Source: CAZSDU01 sp963662525 (lineage in GTDB: Bacteria; Bacteroidota; Bacteroidia; Bacteroidales; FEN-979). From it: DNA of 64,000 nucleotides. The number at the start of each line of letters is the position of its first letter. Within the stretch, counting starts at the first letter, position 1. This document shows, one piece after another, positions 25,006-33,900 of the stretch. The translations under genes were made by a program, and so were the position numbers. The stretch covers positions 2,542,001 to 2,606,000 of the forward strand of contig OY759717.1 in the NCBI GenBank assembly GCA_963662525.1, written 5' to 3'. The notes below the pieces were generated by a model, which did no database searches, was not told the origin of the DNA, and was given only the letters and a program-made list of their open reading frames with translations.

Positions 25006-25680
25006 ATGAAAATCGAAAATATTTCGTTTATCTGTTCTGCTCCCGACCTGAAATCCTGTCCGAAAGGAGATATTCCGGAATTCGCCTTCATCGGTCGGTC
25101 GAATGTGGGAAAATCCTCCCTGATCAACATGTTAGCTGACCATAAAGGACTGGCCAAAGTCTCAGGTACCCCCGGAAAAACCAGGCTGATCAATTTTTTT
25201 AAAGTGGATGCAGGATACAAGATACAAGATGCAGGATCCCGGATCCCGCATCCTGTATCGCGGATCCCGGATCCCGGATCCCGGATCCCAGATCGCAACG
25301 CCTGGTTCCTGGTCGACCTTCCCGGTTTTGGCTTTGCCAAGCTTTCCAAGAAAGAACGGGAGAAGTTTGAAGGGATGATAAAAAACTACCTGGATAAAAG
25401 GGAAAATCTGGTCTGCACGTTTTTACTGATTGATTCCCGGCTTCCGGCACAAAAGATTGACCTGGAATTCATGAGTTGGCTGGGCGATCATGAAATTCCT
25501 TTCCTGATACTATTCACCAAAACAGATAAACTCTCCAAAACCCAACGCTCGAAAAACCTGAAAGATTACCAGAAATCTTTGTCAGAAAGTTGGGAAGAAC
25601 TGCCACGAATCATCCTGACTTCAGCCGAAACAAAACTCGGACGGGATGAAGTGCTGGCCTTTATTAACGAACTGCGATAG
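25006..25680 (+). CDS. engB: Ribosome-biogenesis GTPase EngB (YsxC/YihA)
   Basis: 224 residues against about 195-205 usual. FIGRSNVGKSSLINML (P-loop), GTPGKTRLINFF (G2), VDLPGFGFAKL (G3) and LFTKTDKLSK (G4) identify this 50S assembly GTPase. Between the G2 strand (INFF) and the G3 strand (WFLVDLPG) sits a segment of about 25 residues encoded by a GATCCCG/GATGCAG heptad tract (25205-25290; peptide period RIPDPGS). This lengthens the beta hairpin between the nucleotide-binding motifs. Everything else is canonical, so the gene is probably functional and essential. The TAG stop belongs to a GCGATAG heptad. Confidence 0.93.
   Translation: MKIENISFICSAPDLKSCPKGDIPEFAFIGRSNVGKSSLINMLADHKGLAKVSGTPGKTRLINFFKVDAGYKIQDAGSRIPHPVSRIPDPGSRIPDRNAWFLVDLPGFGFAKLSKKEREKFEGMIKNYLDKRENLVCTFLLIDSRLPAQKIDLEFMSWLGDHEIPFLILFTKTDKLSKTQRSKNLKDYQKSLSESWEELPRIILTSAETKLGRDEVLAFINELR
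25205..25290 (+). repeat. Heptad tract inside engB
   Basis: About twelve units of the families GATACAA, GATGCAG and GATCCCG in phase, 86 bp, with local palindromes (CGGGATCC-type) at unit junctions. Confidence 0.93.
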
Positions 25681-25703
25681 GCGATAGGCGATACGCCTAT
25701 CGC
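25681..25703. terminator. Heptad hairpin between convergent genes
   Basis: Arms GCGATAGGCG and CGCCTATCGC (10 bp, perfect) with a 3-nt ATA loop, made of opposed GCGATAG units. The engB stop TAG ends at 25680 and the stop of the convergent biotin carrier gene starts at 25705, reading TAG back into the other arm. T/A-rich DNA flanks the right side. Likely acts as a two-way transcription barrier. Confidence 0.7.
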
Positions 25704-26020
25704 TATTTGAGTTCCACCAGCAGGGTGTTCTTGGGCACCGTTTCGCCTTGTTTCACGTAGATCTTTTTCACGGTACCGTTGATGGGAGCGAGGAGGTGGT
25801 TATTCATCTTCATCGCCTGAAGTACCAGGAGTTCGTCGCCTTTTTTCACCTTATGGTTTTCTTTCACGAAAATTTTCATGATCGTACCGGGAATAAAAGC
25901 GGTGATTTTCTTTGGATTGGGAGGAGTATACGGCCGACGGGTGGAGAATTTCTTCGTCAGGGTCGTCCTGTAAGTAACCTCTTCATAAGGGAAGTCGGTG
26001 AATTCTAGGTTTTCGTCCAT
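25703..26020 (-). CDS. Biotin carboxyl carrier protein/subunit of an acyl-CoA carboxylase
   Basis: 105 residues. The C-terminal biotinyl domain IPGTIMKIFVKENHKVKKGD, then LLVLQAMKMNNHLLAPING, holds the biotin-accepting lysine in AMKM. The N-terminal 35 residues are a flexible linker. It follows the carboxyltransferase gene at 26100 in the same direction, separated by an 80-bp repeat spacer. Serves as the swinging arm for carboxyl transfer. Confidence 0.88.
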   Translation of the reverse strand: MDENLEFTDFPYEEVTYRTTLTKKFSTRRPYTPPNPKKITAFIPGTIMKIFVKENHKVKKGDELLVLQAMKMNNHLLAPINGTVKKIYVKQGETVPKNTLLVELK

Positions 26021-26027
26021 AATATAC

Positions 26028-26100
26028 AGTTGGTGAGATGGTGAGATGGTGAGATGGTGAGTAAAACAAAACTCCTAACTCCTAACTCCTAACTCCTAAT
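26028..26100. repeat. Octad GAGATGGT and heptad CTCCTAA tracts
   Basis: Three to four GAGATGGT units (26028-26060) followed by four CTCCTAA units (26068-26098) fill the spacer between the two carboxylase genes. Confidence 0.9.
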
Positions 26101-27647
26101 TAAAAAGGTGGTATTCCATGTTTCTTTTTTGGCGGATTTTCCCGTTTGCTCTGTGCCAGGGTAAGGGAGTGGGTGAGGTAGTTGCGGGTTTCGCCGGGTT
26201 CAATCACGGCATCCACATAGCCATATGCTGCGGCTACGTATGGGTTGGCAAATTTCTGGCGGTATTCTTCGATCAGTCGTTTGCGGGTTTCTTCAGGATT
26301 ATCGCTGGCTTTGATTTCACTGCGGAAGATGATGTTGGCAGCTCCTTCGGGACCCATGACAGCGATTTCGGCAGTAGGCCAGGCAAAAACGAAATCGGCC
26401 CGGAGATGGTGGGAGCACATGGCGATGTATCCTCCGCCGTAAGCCTTACGCAGGATTACTGTGAGTTTTGGCACCGTGGCTTCGCTATAGGCATAGAGTA
26501 CTTTGGCTCCGTGACGGATAACTCCGGCATGTTCCTGGTCAACACCCGGAAGATAACCCGGCAAGTCAACGAGGGTGACCAGTGGAATGTTGAAGGCATC
26601 GCAGAAACGGATGAAGCGGGCGGCTTTATCGCTGGAGTCGCAGTCGAGCACCCCGGCCAGCACCATGGGCTGGTTGGCAACGAAACCTATGGTTTGTCCA
26701 TCGAGTCGTCCGAAGCCTACCACGATATTGGCAGCCCACATTTCATGAATTTCAAAGAAGTCGGAATCATCGGATAAGGCTTTGATGATGTCGCGCACAT
26801 CATAAGGCTGCATGGGGTTGGTCGGGAAGATGGAATCGAGCTTGTACTGCCTTGTCTTCGGAGCTTTTTTGGGAAAGGTTTCGGCTTTCTTTTCGTTGTT
26901 CCAGGGGATATAGCTTACGAGTCGTTTGATCTGGTCGAAACATTCGGATTCGCTCTCAGCATAGAAATGTGCATTTCCGGTAATTTCTGCATGTACCCGG
27001 GCGCCGCCCAGGTCTTCCATCGAAATTTCCTCGCCCAGGACAGTCTTGATGACTTCCGGTCCGGTAATGAACATCTTGGAAATGTTATTTACCACGAAAA
27101 CAAAGTCGGTGAGGGCAGGGGAGTAAACAGCGCCACCGGCACAGGGACCGAGGATCACGCTGATCTGTGGGATCACGCCTGAAGCCTGGGTATTGCGGTA
27201 GAAGATCTCTCCATACCCTGCCAGGGAGTTGACTCCTTCCTGGATACGGGCACCCCCGGAATCGTTGATGCCGATTAAAGGCACTTTCATCTTCATGGCA
27301 TGATCCATGATCTTGGCGATCTTCTTGGCATGCATATAACCTAAGGATCCACCGGCAACGGTAAAATCCTGGGCGAAGATGCAAATGGGCCAGCCGTTGA
27401 TGGAGCCGGTCCCGGTGATCACCCCGTCGCCGGGAAGGTATTTTTTATCCATGTCGAAATCTTGTCCGGCATGTTTCACAAATAAGTCATATTCATGAAA
27501 GGAATCGGGATCGAGCAGGGCCAGGATACGTTCCCGGGCTGTCATTTTTCCTGATGCTTTCTGCTTTTCCAGCGCCTGCTCACCGCCGCCCTGGAAGGCA
27601 ACCTGCATACGCTTTTTCAGTTCTGTGGTTTTTGCTCTCAAACTCAT
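26100..27647 (-). CDS. Acyl-CoA carboxylase carboxyltransferase (PccB/MmdA family)
   Basis: 515 residues, full length for the family. ARERILALLDPDSFHEYD, GVITGTGSINGWPICIFAQD, PLIGINDSGGARIQEGVNSL, GPCAGGAVYSPALTDF, LVDLPGYLPGVDQEHAG and MGPEGAANIIF are carboxyltransferase motifs; the C-terminus HGIPPF is typical of propionyl-CoA carboxylase beta and methylmalonyl-CoA decarboxylase alpha. With the biotin carrier downstream it could be part of either enzyme. No biotin carboxylase or membrane decarboxylase subunit is in the window, so direction (carboxylation or decarboxylation) stays open. Confidence 0.92.
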   Translation of the reverse strand: MSLRAKTTELKKRMQVAFQGGGEQALEKQKASGKMTARERILALLDPDSFHEYDLFVKHAGQDFDMDKKYLPGDGVITGTGSINGWPICIFAQDFTVAGGSLGYMHAKKIAKIMDHAMKMKVPLIGINDSGGARIQEGVNSLAGYGEIFYRNTQASGVIPQISVILGPCAGGAVYSPALTDFVFVVNNISKMFITGPEVIKTVLGEEISMEDLGGARVHAEITGNAHFYAESESECFDQIKRLVSYIPWNNEKKAETFPKKAPKTRQYKLDSIFPTNPMQPYDVRDIIKALSDDSDFFEIHEMWAANIVVGFGRLDGQTIGFVANQPMVLAGVLDCDSSDKAARFIRFCDAFNIPLVTLVDLPGYLPGVDQEHAGVIRHGAKVLYAYSEATVPKLTVILRKAYGGGYIAMCSHHLRADFVFAWPTAEIAVMGPEGAANIIFRSEIKASDNPEETRKRLIEEYRQKFANPYVAAAYGYVDAVIEPGETRNYLTHSLTLAQSKRENPPKKKHGIPPF

Positions 27648-27675
27648 ATTCAGGGTTTTTTTTTCGCAAAGGGTG

Positions 27676-27706
27676 CAAAGGTACGACCCGCATTTTTAAT
27701 TAACAA
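27676..27706 (-). promoter_or_regulatory. Promoter of the carboxylase genes
   Basis: TTG at 27706-27704 and TACCTTTG at 27683-27676 with a 20-bp spacer on the minus strand, 28 bp before the carboxyltransferase ATG. The rest of the 27648-27872 spacer contains GATGCAG/GATACAG heptads (27743-27768) and nothing else recognisable. Confidence 0.75.
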
Positions 27707-27872
27707 CTTAAAGGACGGATGAGGGGGAGGAGGATGGAAATGATGCAGGATACAGGATGCAGGATAGATAGTTTACAAAGATAACGTAATATGCTGTTAT
27801 ATAGCTAAATAGAATATGGTGTTGAAGCGAATGGCAGGGGCTTTGTAAGCAAAAGAAAATTCATAAAAAATG

Positions 27873-30197
27873 TTAAAATGACACCAGGGTAACGCCGGCT
27901 CCACCTCTTTCGAGGGCTTCATCCCGGGCGGAGCGTACTTCTTTCCGGGAACGGAGGTAATCGCGGGTAATCTGCCTCAGTACCCCGTTTCCCTTGCCAT
28001 GCAGAATACGCACTTCATTCAGGGAAAGGAGGGTAGCCTCATCGATATACCGCTGCAATAAGGCCAGCGCTTCATCCACCCTTTTTCCCCTGAGATCAAG
28101 GGTGAGCTCAAAGTTCAGCAGTTTGGCATGAAGGTCGTCGATATAGCCCTGATAAGGTCGCTTCGCGACCGATCCGGGATGCGGGATGCGGGATCCGGGA
28201 CTTATAATGGTTTTTTCCTGCATCCTGGATCTTGTATCCCTGCCTGTCCGGCAGGCAGGCTGTATCCCGTATCCCGCATCTTGATCCATCTTCTCCTTCA
28301 ATTCTGTCAACTCAGCCCGTACCTCTTTCGTTCTGCCCTTTTCTGCCTGTGCCTCCCGTATTTCTTTAATGGTTTTTTCTATGATTTTATTGGAATTGGC
28401 CAGGAGTTCCCGGGCTTCTTCCCGGGCAGTTTCAATGATATCTTTCTTTTTAGCTTCCAGTTCGGCGGTGAGTTTTTCATATTTCGCAATGATCTCCGCG
28501 AGGAATGTATCAGCCACTTTCAGTTCAGTGGATTGTTTGGTGAGTTCTTCCTTTTCCACTTCCAGATTCTGAAGTTCACGGTCGAAATCGAGCTGGCTTT
28601 TCCCGGTCTTGGTTCTGGCCTTATCTAATACTTCCTGGGGAAAGCCGATCTCCTGGGCAATCTCGAAGGCAAAGGAACTGCCTGGCTTACCTGTTTTCAA
28701 CTGGTAGAGGGGCTTGAGTTTTTTCAGGTCGAAGAGCATCGCTCCGTTGATGATCCCTTCTTCACGACCGGCTAACAGTTTCAGGTTGGAATAATGGGTG
28801 GTCGCGATACCAAAACAATTCAGGCGGTTCAGGGTTTCCAGGGTGGCTTCTGCCACGGCTCCTCCCAGGCTGGGATCGGTACCGGTGCCCAGTTCATCGA
28901 TGAGGAAAAGGGAGTGTTCATCGAGGTTTTCGATGAAGAACTTCAGATTAAAAAGTTTGGAAGTATAGGTGCTCAGGTCGTTATCTATGGATTGCTCATC
29001 ACCGATATCGATAAAAATCTTCCTGAAAATACAGAATTCGGAATCCTCTTTCACCGTTGGCAGTAATCCGCATTGATACATGTATTGAACCAGTCCGACG
29101 GTCTTCAGGCAAACTGACTTTCCTCCCGCGTTGGGCCCTGAGATGATGAGGATACGGCTGTTCTGATCGAGACTGATGTCAAGCGGAACCACGCTTTTTC
29201 CCTGCTTTTTGTGGGAAAGGAAAAGCAATGGGTGTGTAGCGCCTCTCCAGGTAAATGATGCAGGGTCGCTTCGCTGTATCAGTGCATTTCCTCCGGTCTC
29301 CATAGCGAATCGGGCTTTTGCCCGGATGAAGTCGATTTCACCCAGGAAGAGGTAGGCTTTGATCAGTGAGTCGATGTCGGGACGGATGTGGTTGGCCAGT
29401 TCGATGAGGATGCGGATGATCTCCCGTTTTTCGGCATACTCCAGTTCCCTGATTTCGTTGTTGGTTTCGAAAATTTCGGAAGGTTCGATATAAGCCGTTT
29501 GACCGGTGGCTGATTCGTCGTGAAGGAATCCCGGGATCTTGCGTTTATTGGCGGCAGTGAGGGGGATGACCATGCGTCCGTTGCGGATGGTGATATCGGC
29601 ATCCTCCGGTGTCCAGCCGTTTTTCCGGGCCAGTTTGAAGCTTAGAACCACTTTCTTTTCCACGGATGTAAGCTTGGAGGCTTTTTCTTTTCTGAGTTTC
29701 AGCAAGGCCAGTGAAGCTGTATCCCTGATCTGCGAACGCTCATCCACGATCTGCGCAATCTTATACGCCACCGACTGGAATAAATTAATTCTTAATTCTT
29801 CATTAATTCCTAATTCCTCATTCCTAATTCCTAATTGAAATAGTTCCGGGTATTCCTCCTTATTTTTCTCAAAGAAATTGAGCAATCGCGTGATTGCGTT
29901 GAGGGAAAGTTTGAATTCGGAAAGCTGGTCTGTTTCCGGGTAGGTTCCTTCGATCCGCAGGTGCAGCAGGAGGGGGATCATGTCGTAATAATCCTGGGCC
30001 GGGAAATTCTCGGCAAATTCCAGGATCTTCTTCATCTCGGCAGTGAGGGCAAGCTGATGATGAATCGTCTCCGCATCGGAGGAAAAGCAGATCTTGTCCA
30101 CCCGCTGCTCTCCCAGGGGACTGAGGCAATATTCATGAAGCATCAGGCGGATGCTGTCGAACCCGATTTTTTGTTCAAAACTGTCAGGAAAGATCAT
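27873..30197 (-). CDS. mutS2: MutS2 endonuclease/ribosome-rescue ATPase
   Basis: 774 residues. The ATPase core has ISGPNAGGKSVCLKT (Walker A, about residue 351), DIGDEQSIDNDLSTYTSKL, LIDELGTGTDPSLGGAVAEA (Walker B and signature) and TTHYSNLKLL. A long coiled coil follows and a C-terminal Smr domain starts near 700 (LDLRGKRVDEALALLQRYI, ILHGKGNGVLR). Two repeat-derived segments: RNEELGINEELRIN (29790-29838) in the N-terminal region and a larger one at 28140-28290 in the linker before Smr, containing two hairpin modules. Both sit in non-conserved linkers. The start lies 5 bp from its promoter box. Confidence 0.95.
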   Translation of the reverse strand: MIFPDSFEQKIGFDSIRLMLHEYCLSPLGEQRVDKICFSSDAETIHHQLALTAEMKKILEFAENFPAQDYYDMIPLLLHLRIEGTYPETDQLSEFKLSLNAITRLLNFFEKNKEEYPELFQLGIRNEELGINEELRINLFQSVAYKIAQIVDERSQIRDTASLALLKLRKEKASKLTSVEKKVVLSFKLARKNGWTPEDADITIRNGRMVIPLTAANKRKIPGFLHDESATGQTAYIEPSEIFETNNEIRELEYAEKREIIRILIELANHIRPDIDSLIKAYLFLGEIDFIRAKARFAMETGGNALIQRSDPASFTWRGATHPLLFLSHKKQGKSVVPLDISLDQNSRILIISGPNAGGKSVCLKTVGLVQYMYQCGLLPTVKEDSEFCIFRKIFIDIGDEQSIDNDLSTYTSKLFNLKFFIENLDEHSLFLIDELGTGTDPSLGGAVAEATLETLNRLNCFGIATTHYSNLKLLAGREEGIINGAMLFDLKKLKPLYQLKTGKPGSSFAFEIAQEIGFPQEVLDKARTKTGKSQLDFDRELQNLEVEKEELTKQSTELKVADTFLAEIIAKYEKLTAELEAKKKDIIETAREEARELLANSNKIIEKTIKEIREAQAEKGRTKEVRAELTELKEKMDQDAGYGIQPACRTGRDTRSRMQEKTIISPGSRIPHPGSVAKRPYQGYIDDLHAKLLNFELTLDLRGKRVDEALALLQRYIDEATLLSLNEVRILHGKGNGVLRQITRDYLRSRKEVRSARDEALERGGAGVTLVSF
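28140..28290. repeat. Compound heptad tract with two hairpin modules in mutS2
   Basis: CATCCCG-type heptads on both sides of the GGTCGC-TTC-GCGACC hairpin (28156-28170) and of a second hairpin with arms CCTGCCTG and CAGGCAGG (28239-28259). In frame in the linker before the Smr domain. Confidence 0.88.
29790..29838. repeat. Heptad tract AATTCCT inside mutS2
   Basis: About seven AATTCTT/AATTCCT/CATTCCT units in frame, encoding a RNEELGINEELRIN-like stretch in the N-terminal helical domain. Confidence 0.88.
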
Positions 30198-30201
30198 GCT
30201 G

Positions 30202-30209
30202 CAAAGATA
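30202..30209 (-). promoter_or_regulatory. -7 promoter box of mutS2
   Basis: Minus-strand TATCTTTG only 4 bp before the mutS2 ATG, so the mRNA is predicted to be leaderless or nearly so. Confidence 0.7.
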
Positions 30210-30257
30210 GGACTATTCATGAAGCTCAGCTATTGATATGACTTTTTCGGCTAAACT

Positions 30258-30293
30258 AAAAGGATACTAATGTGTTCTATTGTGCCTAATGTG
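30258..30293. repeat. 36-nt solo copy of the GxxExxY gene 3' end
   Basis: Identical over 36 nt to 30841-30876, which contains the last three codons and stop of the GxxExxY gene plus its right inverted repeat. It is therefore the relic of another gene-bearing element. Confidence 0.92.
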
Positions 30294-30402
30294 TTTGTAA
30301 TTTTTATCAGAAGTTGACCATATAAATGATCGTTGTCAAGAAAAATTTATAAACATGGTTTCACCTTTTCAGGTTAAGAAGGATTAAGCAGAGGATATAT
30401 AT

Positions 30403-30878
30403 ACCACAATAGGCACAATAGGGCACATTAGAAAATAAGATGACACAGAAATATGTAAATGGGTTGACGCATACTATTATTGGCGCTGCAATTGAAGTTC
30501 ATAAAGAGATAGGACCTGGCTTGTTGGAAAGTATTTATGAAAAATGTTTGGCTCATGTACTTAAAGCAAAGGGACTGCAGATAATTACACAACAAAAAGT
30601 TCCACTTGTATTCAGGGGTCTTTATCTGGATTGTGATCTTCGGTTTGACATGCTGGTTGAAAATACTATTATTGTGGAAATAAAGGCTGTAGATGCTTTA
30701 TTTCCTATTCATGAAGCTCAGCTTTTAACATACCTGAAACTTCTTGAAAAACCGAAAGGTATTCTGATCAATTTTAATTGTACAAATATTTTTAAAGAAG
30801 GACAAAAAACAATGGTAACAGAACTTTTTTCATTCTTACCAAAAGGATACTAATGTGTTCTATTGTGCCTAATGTGGT
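30403..30878. mobile_element. Candidate mobile element carrying a GxxExxY gene
   Basis: Left end 30403-30431 and right end 30850-30878 are 29-nt inverted repeats agreeing at 26 positions (ACCACAATAGGCACAATAG versus ACCACATTAGGCACAATAG at the outer side). They enclose a single gene with almost no spare DNA. Short gene-less derivatives with the same ends occur at 21121, 23158 and 35878. No target-site duplication is obvious. Confidence 0.6.
30440..30853 (+). CDS. GxxExxY protein (PD-(D/E)XK nuclease-like)
   Basis: 137 residues. GAAIEVHKEIGPGLLESIYE contains the name-giving GxxExxY motif (GLLESIY), followed by QQKVPLVFRGL, DLRFDMLVENTIIVEIKAV (the D...ExK nuclease-like core) and EAQLLTYLKLLEKPKGILIN. 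The family has a PD-(D/E)XK fold (PF13366) and unknown function. Start ATG lies 8 bp inside the left inverted repeat; the stop overlaps the right one. The tight bracketing suggests the protein serves its own element, perhaps as a nuclease for mobility or repeat conversion; this is inference. Confidence 0.9.
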   Translation: MTQKYVNGLTHTIIGAAIEVHKEIGPGLLESIYEKCLAHVLKAKGLQIITQQKVPLVFRGLYLDCDLRFDMLVENTIIVEIKAVDALFPIHEAQLLTYLKLLEKPKGILINFNCTNIFKEGQKTMVTELFSFLPKGY

Positions 30879-30919
30879 TGTTTTTATAGAAAGGTAACCG
30901 GATTTTCTGAAATTATTAT

Positions 30920-30927
30920 TACTTTTG
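30920..30927 (+). promoter_or_regulatory. -7 promoter box of nifJ
   Basis: TACTTTTG matches TAnnTTTG, 55 bp before the nifJ ATG. No clear -33 element. Confidence 0.6.
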
Positions 30928-30982
30928 CAGCTTGTTAGAAAGTTAACAACTGAGAGTTTAATTTCTTAAATTTCAACATATT

Positions 30983-33900
30983 ATGAATAAAACTAAAAAA
31001 TTCTTATCCTGCGACGGGAACCAGGCTGCTGCGCATATGGCTTATATGTTCAGCGAAGTTGCCGCCATTTACCCCATCACCCCTTCCTCCAACATGGCTG
31101 AAAACGTCGATGAGTGGGCTGCCCATGGGCGTAAAAATATTTTCGGTGACGAAGTAAAAGTGGTTGAGATGCAGAGTGAAGCCGGCGCTGCCGGCGCTCT
31201 TCACGGTTCTCTCCAGGCCGGAGCCCTGACCACGACCTTTACCGCTTCCCAGGGATTACTGCTGATGATCCCCAATATGTATAAACTGGCCGGCGAATTA
31301 TTGCCTGCCGTATTTCATGTCAGCGCCCGTACAGTTGCTGCCCATGCACTATCCATTTTCGGCGACCATGGCGACGTTTATGCTACCCGCCAGACCGGCT
31401 TTGCCATGCTGGCTTCAGGTTCCGTTCAGGAAGTGATGGATCTGGCCGGTATCGCCCATCTTTCTGCCATTAAAACAAGGATTCCTTTCCTTCATTTCTT
31501 CGATGGTTTCCGCACCTCCCACGAAATCCAGAAGATCGAGTATTTCGATAATGAGGATATGGCGAAATTAATTGATTACAAAGCCCTCCAGGAATTCCGC
31601 GACCGTGCCCTGAATCCGGAACATCCCGTGACCCGCGGCACCGCTCAGAATCCCGACATTTTCTTCCAGGCCAAGGAAGCTGTGAATAAATTCTATGAAC
31701 CCGTTCCCGATGTGGTGGATGCTTATATGCAGGAAATCACCAAAATGACCGGCAGGGTTTATCATCCCTTCATGTATTATGGTCACCCGGAAGCCGAGAA
31801 TATTGTTGTTGCGATGGGCTCCATTACGGATACTACCAAGGAAGTGATCGATTACCTGATGGCCAAAGGCGAAAAGGTAGGGCTGATCTCCGTTCACCTC
31901 TATCGTCCTTTCTCAGCTAAATATTTCTTCGATGTATTACCGAAGAGCGTGAAACGCATCTGTGTCCTGGATCGTACCAAAGAACCGGGAGCCAACGGGG
32001 ATCCTTTGTACCTGGATATCCGCGATATGTTCTATGATAAGGAAAACAGGCCGATGATCATTGCCGGTCGTTACGGACTCAGCTCCAAAGACACTACCCC
32101 TTCGCAAATCATCACGGTTTACAATAACCTGAAAGCCAAGGAACCGAAGAATCATTTCACGGTCGGGATCGTCGATGATGTCACTTTCCATTCGTTACCG
32201 CTTATTCCCGAGATGGACATTGCCCCGAAAGGCACTTATTCTGCCAAGTTCTTTGGCATCGGCTCCGATGGAACGGTTGGCGCCAACAAGAACTCCATCA
32301 AGATCATCGGCGACAATACCGATAAATATGCCCAGGCTTATTTTGCTTATGATTCCAAGAAATCCGGAGGGGTTACCGTATCCCATCTGCGTTTCGGCGA
32401 CAGTCCCATCCGTTCGCCTTACCTGGTGATCACCCCTGATTTTGTGGCCTGCCATGTGCCGGCTTACCTCGAGAAATATGATATGCTCAAGGGTTTGAAA
32501 GACGGGGGCACTTTCCTGCTCAATTCCATCTGGGATGCAGAAGAAACCAAACGCCGACTGCCCGATCATATGAAGAAATACCTGGCCGAGCATAAGATCA
32601 ATTTCTACATCATCGATGCTACCAAGATCGCTGAGGAAATTGGACTGGGAAACCGTACCAACTCCATCATGCAAAGCGCTTTCTTTAAAGTGGCCAACGT
32701 CATTCCGTATGAGAATACCGTGAAGGAAATGAAGAAGGCCATTTACAAGACCTATGGCAGAAAGGGAGAAGACATTGTGACCATGAACTATGCCGCCATC
32801 GACCGCGGAGGAGAACTCATACAGGTTGAGGTTCCTGCCGAATGGGCAAAACTCGGGTTGAAACCGGCAGCAGATGAGAGCAAGATTGCTTTTGTCCGCC
32901 AGATCTTTGACCCGGTGAGCGCCCTGAACGGCGACGATATCCCCGTTAGCGCATTTGTGGGACGCGAAGACGGTACTTTCCCTCATGGCATGACCCAGCT
33001 TGAAAAGCGCGGAATTGCCGTGAATGTTCCGGAATGGATCCCGGCCAACTGTATCCAGTGCAATCAATGTGCCTATGTTTGTCCCCATGCTGCCATTCGT
33101 CCTTTCCTTTTAAATGAAAGTGAAAAAGCCGATGCTCCTTCAGAGATGGCTACCCTGAAAGCCGTGGGGAAAGAACTCACCGGTATGGAGTTCCGTATCC
33201 AGGTAAGTACCCTTGACTGCACCGGTTGCGGCAACTGTCTGGATGTTTGTCCGGCCAAGACCAAAGCCCTTGAATTCCGCGACCTGGGATCACAGCTCAA
33301 AGAAATGAAGAACTGGGATTACCTGACGACCAGGGTTTCCTACAAAACCGATGTCATCGACCGTTTCAAGACCTTCAAGAACTCCCAGTTTGCCCAGCCC
33401 CTCTTTGAATTTTCGGGAGCCTGTGCCGGTTGCGGTGAAACTCCTTACGTCAAACTGCTTACCCAGCTATTCGGGGAGCGCATGATGATTGCCAATGCCA
33501 CCGGTTGTTCTTCGATTTACGGAGGAACAGCGCCTTTCACCCCTTACCGTGCCAATGCTGCCGGTCAGGGTCCTGCCTGGGCAAATTCACTCTTTGAAGA
33601 CAATGCCGAATACGGATACGGGATGGCGGTTGCCATTACCAAGCTTCGCAAACGCATGGCCGAAAAGATGCGTGCCGCCATCAAGGAAAACATGATGAGT
33701 GCCACTGCCCTGGAAGCCATGAAAGTCTGGATTGAAGGCATGTATCAGGCAGATGCCTCCAAAACCGCAACGGCTGCCCTGATCCCCTTACTTCAAAAAG
33801 AAAAACATCCGTTGGCAGTTGATCTGCTGAACCTTCGCCAGTACCTCATCAAGAAATCGATCTGGATCATCGGCGGTGATGGTTGGGCTTATGATATCGG

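Noticed and set aside
32195..33088. Long minus-strand open frame inside nifJ
   Set aside because: Mirror frame of a high-GC, strongly conserved coding gene; no recognisable protein.
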